NCBI GenBank assembly: GCA_018398585.1
Contig: JAGTTD010000001.1
Coordinates: 2,501 to 66,500 of the forward strand
Direction of reading: 5' to 3'
DNA: 64,000 nucleotides
From: Simmondsia chinensis
Taxonomy: Eukaryota > Streptophyta > Magnoliopsida > Caryophyllales > Simmondsiaceae
The translations under genes were made by a program, and so were the position numbers. The notes beneath the pieces are model-generated. The model saw nothing but the letters and a program-made list of their open reading frames with translations. It had not been told where the DNA came from and did not search any database. Shown here in pieces: positions 57,745-64,000 of the stretch; position 1 is the first letter of the stretch; each line of letters opens with the position of its first letter.

Positions 57745-57837
57745 TGTTTTGAGTGATGTATAGCTTCATGCAGTTGTTACATGATGATGATATTTTGAGT
57801 GATGTATAGCTTCATGCAGTTGTTACATGATGATGAA
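57745..57837. repeat. Tandem duplication of about 46 bp
   Basis: Two copies of a unit containing gagtgatgtatagcttcatg and ttgttacatgatgatga lie side by side. Confidence 0.9.
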
Positions 57838-59132
57838 CTCATAAAGAAATTGATAAAATAAAACTGCGGTGTAAGACAATTCAAAGTATATTTGAAGATG
57901 TATATCTTGGTTAGGGATTTGAGGAAACATACTAGGTTTCTGTTTATAATCATTGCGGAGGACATCATCCGGCTTCTAAAGTATGGTTGCATATGTTTGT
58001 AGTCGTAATCGAAAGTAAAATATTTCTTGGAATATCAGGCGTTGTTTTTATGTATAAAACACAGCGTAGGATTTCGATGAAGGTTTTCTGATGGTGAAAC
58101 ACTAAACCAGCAACTAAAGCCTTTTATTAAGTTACGCTTAAATAGGAATAATTCTTACGGACTAGTCGCAGTTGATTTCTATCTTTGCTCCTTGATTAGA
58201 GCTTAATTATCCTCATCTCTCTCTCTAGTTTATGTCTAGACTGAATAGCATTTTTAATTATTATAATTCAAAAACTTCAGTAAGATTGCAAATGATGGTG
58301 CAAAATTAAACCACTAATGCTGTTTGGTGTTGACCTTGATTTAAAATTCGAATTAATAGGTCTGAAGCTCAAATAAATTCGATCGGGCTCCATCGGACTA
58401 CGCCAATTTGATCCTAATAAAACCAAGCCTGACCTATTCAACCGCCACCAAAAACAAGCATTTTCAAGCTTACCCACTTCAAGCAAGTTTGGATGTGACT
58501 AAGTTTAACCATGTTTGGCTAGGTTTTAGCATGTTTTCGTACATATGGCTGAAGTCACATGTGTAGCTATTAATCTATGAGGCAACACCTTGTTGAAATG
58601 AATGATTTCAATAGCAAACAGGAAAAATAAAATAAAATAAAACCTAACGTGTCCTTAGTGCGAGTTTCGTTATAAACCTTTGACTTGTCAAATGAATGTT
58701 ATAGGTTGATATCGGGAGTAGCCGCTCCAGATATTCACTAATAATTTTTGTCTAGTTGAAAAGATCGTAGGATTTCAGACATATGTTTAGCATTGGCCCA
58801 AGCAAACTCCTATGTTGAGCAAAATGGCAGCCACTTGAGCAAAGAAAGCCACTCAGCAATCACATCCACACATATGCTGGAACTCGTTGCTTCAAGCTGT
58901 AGACCTAGAGTCATAAACAAGCCCATAGTAAGGTATGTACCTAGTACCACCATACTCGAGCCGGCGATGACCAGTCAAGCCATAAGCCCTTGTCAGGCAG
59001 ACGTGTTTACCTATACGCGTTATGTTTAGCCTAGTCCCTAGCCAGAAGCTGGAGACCTAACGTTCTTTATGTGAATTATGTTCCTTATGTGATTGACATC
59101 CCTTATATGATGTGTGTTCTACCCAGCCTTTA

Positions 59133-59590
59133 CCGACTGGAGGCTTTTAGTTGCTTTACCTAAATTGTTTATTTTAGTTTGGATGGTTTGTTTTGTTAAC
59201 CCAGCCTTTACTAGCTGGGAGCTTTTAGTTACGTTATATAAATTGTTCATTTTTGTTTGAATGGTTTGTTTGTTAACCCAGCCTTTACTAGCTGGGGGCT
59301 TTTAGTTACATTATATAAATTGTTCATTTTTGTTTGAATGGTTTGTTTTATTAACCCAGTCTTTATCGGTTGGGCTCTTTTAGTTGCTTTACCCAAATTG
59401 TTTAGTTTAGTCTGAATGGTTTGTTTTAGTAACATAGCCTTTACCGGCCGGGGCCTTTTAGTTGCTTTACCCAAATTGTTTAGTTTAGTTTGAATGGTTT
59501 GTTTTTTTAACCCAGCCTTTACCGGCTGGGGACTTTTAATTGTGTTATATAAGTTGCTTATTTTAATTTGAATGATTTCTTTACTCACCT
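59133..59590. repeat. Tandem repeat array, unit about 77 bp, six copies
   Basis: Each unit contains aacccagcctttaccggctg, 'gcttttagttgctttaccc' and 'tttgaatggtttgttt'. The open frame read on the minus strand here is a product of the repeat. Confidence 0.92.
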
Positions 59591-59739
59591 CTACCCACTT
59601 TCTACTGAGTTAGACCTCCACCAATTAGAAACCTCACGTGAGGTCACTAGTAATATGGCTTATACCAGTTTTTACTTGCAAGAAGACTGAAAATTGCAGT
59701 TTGCTCTCAGCCATACTAAGAGCATAAAGCCATAACCGG

Positions 59740-60425
59740 CGGTACACTTTCCCCAGCTGAGAGTCCGCACTTGTATAAGTCCCACCTAACATCGGGACTG
59801 GCAGTACACTCTCACCAACTGAGACTCCGCGTTTGTGTAAGTCCCACCTAACATCAGGACTGGCGGTACACTCTCACCAGCTGAGAGTTCGCACTTGTGT
59901 AAGCCCCACCTAACCTCGGGACTAGCGGTACACTCTCACCAGCTGAGAGTCCGCGTTCGTGTACGTCCCTCCTAACCTCGGGACTAGCGGTACACTCTCA
60001 CCAGCTGAGAGTCCGCGTTCGTGTACGTCCTACCTAACCTCGGGACTGGCGGTACACTCTCACCAGTTGAGAGTCCGCGTTCGTGTACGTCCCACCTCAC
60101 CTCGGGACTGGCGGTACACTCTCACCAGCTGAGAGTCCGCGTTCGTGTACGTCCCACCTAACCAGCTGAGAGTCCGCGTTCGTGTACGTCCCACTTAACC
60201 TCGGGACTGGCGGTACACTCTCACCAGCTGAGAGTCCGCGTTCGTGTACGTCCCACCTAACCTCGGGACTGGCGGTATACTCTCACCAGCTGAGAGTCCA
60301 CGTTTGTATGTACCCCACCTAATATCGGGGAGGTTGTGTGTCCCACCTAACATCGGGACGGGTGGTAAACTCTCACCGGCTTGAGAGCCCGCAGTTGTGT
60401 GTCCCACCTAACATCGGGGTTGATG
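59740..60425. repeat. Tandem repeat array, unit about 61 bp, about ten copies
   Basis: Units contain ggcggtacactctcaccagc, tgagagtccgcgttcgtgta and cgtcccacctaacctcggga. Inner copies are almost identical and outer ones diverged. One copy is partly deleted near 60,160. Confidence 0.94.
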
Positions 60426-60429
60426 ATGT

Positions 60430-60720
60430 GCAGTCAAGCCGTAAGCCCTTCTTAGGCCGGTAAGACACATTTACGCTATAAGCCCTGCTTAGGCAAGCAA
60501 CGCTCAGACGTAACCATAAGCCCTTTTATGGCAGGCAAAGTCTATTTAAACCGTAAACCCTTCTCAGGCAGGTAAGCCACAGTTACGCTATAAGCCCTTC
60601 CCAGGCAAGCAGTACTCAGACATAACCGTGAGCCCTTCCCAGGCAAGCAATACTCAGACATAACCGTGAGCGCTTCCCAAGAAAATAAAACATATTTGAA
60701 CCATGAACGCCTCTTTGACA
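60430..60720. repeat. Tandem repeat array, unit about 50 bp
   Basis: About six degenerate units carry cataagcccttcccaggcaa and tactcagacataaccgtgag. Confidence 0.85.
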
Positions 60721-60792
60721 GGTGATTTGTGCTTCAACTAATATCGGCTCGCAAATTATGCATCAGCCGACATTAAAACAAGTAATACACTC

Positions 60793-61776
60793 TGTTAAGT
60801 TTCAGGTCGTATTCCTCGGGTTTAAACTTATTAACTTTAGTTCTTGAGAAAACGTCAATAACAACAAACATTCACCACTTCAGATCTAGTTTAAGAAACC
60901 TGTAACTGTAGTTTAGCAAGATTCATCCAACACCGAACACATGCACAAAGAACACAGCGATAACAACGAGATTTTACGTGGTTCAGCCTTTAAAAAGGAA
61001 CTACTCCACGACTCCCTATTTCTAGGGAAGTCTATCCACTATAAGTCGAGTTCAAATATTACAGACCAGACTTCAACGATATACAACTTTATACAAACCG
61101 ATCCTTAAGGCTTCTAAGTCAGAAACCTAAAGAAGAACGAAAATACAGAGTAAGGGAAGAGAAAGCTCACAACCGAAGCCTACAAGGCTTCATACATGCT
61201 CCAAACTACCAAGATTTGAACGATCAAGCCTTAACACCCACGGATATACTCAATCGCCTTCGATCGCCTCAAGATCGCCAGAGAAAATGAAAAGGGGCGG
61301 TGGCTGAAGAGAAATCAGAGAGAAAATGAAGAGCGTACTGCAAACCCTAAAAAGGGTCAGTATATAGAGGCAACCGAACTCCGATCCATGGCAAGGCTCC
61401 AAGGCTCAATCTCGGCCGTTCGTACGAACCAGATCAACGGTCCATAAAAGCCCACAAGAAACACAAATAGTTGTCACGGATGGCTGACGCGTGGCAGCCA
61501 CTAATAACTGAATCAGGGAAGCTTCCTCGAGAAGCTTTGGGCACCGGGTAGTGGCACGGGCAAGTAAATATAGCACACGGGCAGGGGCAGCAATGACATC
61601 TTACCTCTTTTGCTTATTTAAATGTATTTTAACAGCTGGGTACAAAAATAATATTTACCAAAAATTTACAACTTATGCCACTTGACATTTACACCCTTTG
61701 ATCTATAATATTTGAACATTTCTTGACTTAAATTTTCTTGACATAGTTAAGTCATATAGGGACCAATTTTACAACA
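60793..61776 (-). mobile_element. Solo LTR, 984 bp
   Basis: The block has TG...CA ends and is flanked by a perfect 5-bp duplication, cactc (60788-60792 and 61777-61781). The orientation is set by a CTCTATATACTG TATA box on the minus strand near 61,360. A leader-like region follows, and a GGCTGAACCACGTAAAATC string of the kind found near the end of Copia-type LTRs. No internal region is present, so it is a solo LTR nested in the larger element. Confidence 0.87.
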
Positions 61777-62029
61777 CACTCCAACCTAGCCTGCGGCTGG
61801 GGGCTAGGAATTAGAAACAGCCATAATACATTCCGCCCTAGGAGTTAAAAATATTCGCAATACATTCCAATCCAGCCTACGGCTGGGGGCTAAGGATTAA
61901 AAATACTCACGGCATGCCTCATCTTGGTTCACAAGTAAGAATTTGAAGACTAAATATGCGGCCATTCATAACTTGGTCCAACGGCCAAAAATTAACAAAA
62001 TCTTAAAATTAACCATTCCAAATGACCGC

Positions 62030-62420
62030 CTTAAGAAGTCTGGTAAAACAACGTCTCCAAAAACCATTGTTCGAACGTGAACAACGCCTCCAATCAGGAA
62101 TACAATTTCTAGAGGCAACACTAAAAGTTAACGAGTCAAGCAAAACAACGTCTCCAAAAACCGTTGTTCAACCGTGAACAACGCCTCCAATCAGGAATAC
62201 AATTCCTAGAGACAACACTAAAAGTTAACAAGTCAGGTAGAACAACGTCTCCAAAAACCGTTGTTCGACCATGAACAACACCTCCAATCCGGAATACAAT
62301 TGCTAGAGGTAGCGCTAAAAGTTAACGAGTCAGGTGAAACAACGTCTCCAAAAACCGTTGTTCGACCATGGATAATGCCTTCAATCAGGAATACAATCCC
62401 TAAAGGCCATATCAAGAATT
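62030..62420. repeat. Tandem repeat array, unit about 97 bp, four copies
   Basis: Units start near aacaacgtctccaaaaacc and contain gttgttcgaccatgaacaac and cctccaatcaggaatacaat. Confidence 0.93.
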
Positions 62421-62801
62421 AAAAAATGGAATGGGACAATGTCCACATTAACTACTTACGCAAGCAATTATAGGCACCTTCCGATACTTTACCATGGGAA
62501 GAACCAACAAGCATGATCCTTAAAAGGCTCAAGTCCTCTGAGCCCTAAAACAAATCCCAAAAGCTAAAAACGGTCGTCAACAAAGAAGCATAGAACCAAT
62601 TGCTCGCGTAAAACCGCAACAAAGAAGCTATAGATGGATAAACTGAAACAATGTTCATTTAAAAGAGCCCCACAGGTAACACCTATAAAAATTCCACATA
62701 ATTGATAACGTTCATCAACAAAATATCGACAGGCCACATATTGTCAAAGCATTTGGATGTTGTACACTCCACGGCCGAATATGAACAGGTTCCATTTGCT
62801 C

Positions 62802-62818
62802 AGGGAGTGGGGGGCTAA
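62802..62818 (+). other. Polypurine-like tract
   Basis: GGGAGTGGGGGGCTAAC lies immediately before the TGTAGAGG start of the LTR. This is the position where plus-strand DNA synthesis is primed in LTR elements. It is not a pure purine run. Confidence 0.5.
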
Positions 62819-63660
62819 CTGTAGAGGATAAAAACAACCAAGTTAATATTAAAATAGGATAACGAGATAACAACGAAAATAAAATACAATTTAATTTTAT
62901 TTCGTTCTCTCTCCTCTCTCCCACGTGCTCCTTGCCTTCCTTCTTCCCCAAGTCTCTTTCTCTCTCCTCCCTAACATCCTCACCACCTCACCACCTCTCT
63001 CTCCTCACCCAGCTCCCCCACGTCTCCTTTCTCCTCAACCGCCAACCTCACCATCTCTCTCTCCTCACTGAACCCATAACACTTCCCCTCCTCTCTCCTC
63101 TCTTCTTCACCGCCTACCATCTCTCTCTCTCTCACCACCTCACCACCTCTCTCTTCTCACCCAGCTCCCCCACGTCTCCTTTCTCCTCAACCGCCAACCT
63201 CACCATCTCTCTCTCCTCACTCAACCCTTAACACTTCCCCTCCTCTCTCCTCTCTTCTTCACCGCCTACCATATCTCTCTCTCTCACCGCCTACCATCTC
63301 TCTCTCCTACTGCCGGTATCAACCACCCTTACCGGCACTGCCAGCCTCGAGGCTACCGCCTACCATCTCTACCGCCTACCGCCGGTACCAACCACCCTCT
63401 CCGATATCGCCAGCCTCACCGGTACCGCCAGCCTTGCCGGAACCGTCACCTCACCTCCTCAACCGCCAACACCTCAACTCCTCTATAAATACCTACCATT
63501 TCCTAAGATAAAGAAGGGGGGGGGGGGGGGGGGGGAGACGGGGGACACTTCTCACCCCACTCTCTCTCTCTTCTTTTTCTTGCTCCTCTTGCTCCGGCCA
63601 TGCTCCGGCCCCCTCGCCGGTACGGATTTCGGCCACCTCGCCAGTACTATTCTTCCTCTC
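62819..63660 (+). mobile_element. LTR of a Tat/Ogre-like element, plus orientation
   Basis: The LTR starts TGTAGAGGATAAAAAC. It contains a long CT-rich region, several ACCGCCTACCGCCGG-type repeats and a TATA box, TATAAAT, at 63484-63490. A run of 20 G follows at 63516-63535, then CTTCTCACCCCACTCTC. It is the reverse-complement counterpart of the LTR at 51178-52048. Its 3' part is replaced by an inverted copy, so the U5 end is missing. Confidence 0.8.
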
Positions 63661-64000
63661 TCTCTCCAGGTCTATAAGGCCACCATGCCGAGGTGGCCGG
63701 AGCGTGGCCGGAGCAAGAGGAGAGAGAGTGGGGTGAGAAATGTGTCCCCCCCCCTCCTTATCTTAGGAAATGGTAGGTATTTATAGAGGAGGGGAGGTGC
63801 TGACGGTTGAGGAGGTGAGGTGACAGTTCCGGCAAGGCTGGTGGTACCGGAGAGGCTGGCGGTACCAGAGAGGGTGGTTGGTACCGGCGGTAGGCGGTAA
63901 AGATGGTAGGCGATAGCCTCGAGGCTGGCGGTGCCGGTAAGGGTGGTTGATACCGGCGGTAGGAGAGAGAGATGGTAGGCCATCGGAGAGAGAGAGATGG
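63268..64000. repeat. LTR palindrome at the window end
   Basis: The left arm (63268 to about 63605) and right arm (about 63690 to beyond 64000) are inverted copies of the LTR, including the TATA box (63484 and, inverted, near 63,783) and the G/C-run. The spacer is about 80 bp. Two LTRs meet head-on here with both 3' parts lost. Confidence 0.88.

Larger units (their letters stand above)
53051..62818 (+). mobile_element. Large non-coding retroelement interior (LARD-like)
   Basis: Nearly 10 kb lacks any long ORF and has an unusual composition of recurring CGCCAACAA, AACTTGGC and GGGGGCTTTTAG motifs. It is followed by a G-rich tract (GGGAGTGGGGGGCTAAC) and an LTR. A diverged 330-bp segment occurs twice (53,810-54,120 and 57,035-57,370). 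Four separate tandem arrays lie at 59.1-62.4 kb. The layout fits a large retrotransposon derivative that supplies no protein. The left boundary is uncertain and no same-orientation 5' LTR is in the window. Confidence 0.55.

Noticed and set aside
59247..59588. 113-codon repetitive open frame on the minus strand
   Set aside because: Translation of the 77-bp tandem repeat; unit length variation breaks the frame in other copies.
60195..60407. Open frame with a repeated SLPPVP-type motif
   Set aside because: Translation of the 61-bp tandem repeat.
59740..60425. CRISPR-like array
   Set aside because: Units are contiguous tandem repeats without unique spacers, in a plant nuclear genome.

Overview
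The window is nuclear DNA of a flowering plant. The evidence is a six-exon chloroplast antenna gene with GT-AG introns, a plant-only phytolongin gene, a five-exon GDSL esterase gene, TTTAGGG-type telomeric repeats, plant L1-type LINEs with a DUF4283-like ORF1, and SINEs with the 3' tail shared by many angiosperm SINE families. I cannot name the species.

1-13,500: a head-to-tail array of LINE copies (called A to E here), all on the minus strand, separated by tracts of CCCTAAA-type telomeric repeat. A has two long intact ORFs. B is a 5'-truncated, broken ORF2 copy. C has a full 5' end and ORF1 but runs straight into its 3' UTR and A-tail with no ORF2. D is a 5'-truncated ORF2 copy. E is a small ORF1 scrap. 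A second, more decayed meeting of LINE pieces and CCCTAAA motifs lies at 29.7-30.7 kb. This array is the most unusual system in the window.

13.5-32 kb: gene-poor repeat country. It holds a SINE head, a LINE-like remnant, a 3.1-kb AT-rich minisatellite split by a 5S-rRNA-headed SINE, a decayed Ty3/gypsy element (gag, protease, RT, RNase H, integrase, with a primer binding site) split by a hAT-type element, and a 1.8-kb pyrimidine/purine inverted repeat.

32-49 kb: the gene island. It holds LHCB5 (CP26 antenna protein, minus), a GDSL esterase/lipase (plus), a phytolongin (minus) and a 12-exon coiled-coil protein gene (plus). Three introns of the last gene carry transposons: a second 5S-headed SINE with a perfect target-site duplication, a tRNA-type SINE, and an inverted-repeat element.

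49-64 kb: repeats again. A fragment of translation factor eIF2D abuts a Tat/Ogre-like LTR. About 9.7 kb of non-coding, internally repetitive DNA follows and ends in a polypurine-like tract and a second copy of that LTR in the opposite orientation. This looks like a large non-autonomous LTR element. A solo LTR with a 5-bp target duplication is nested in it, and the window closes in an LTR palindrome.

Only the four genes at 32-49 kb look like working host genes. LINE-A is the only mobile element here with intact long ORFs. All exon boundaries were read by eye from frame continuity and GT/AG sites; none was checked by alignment.
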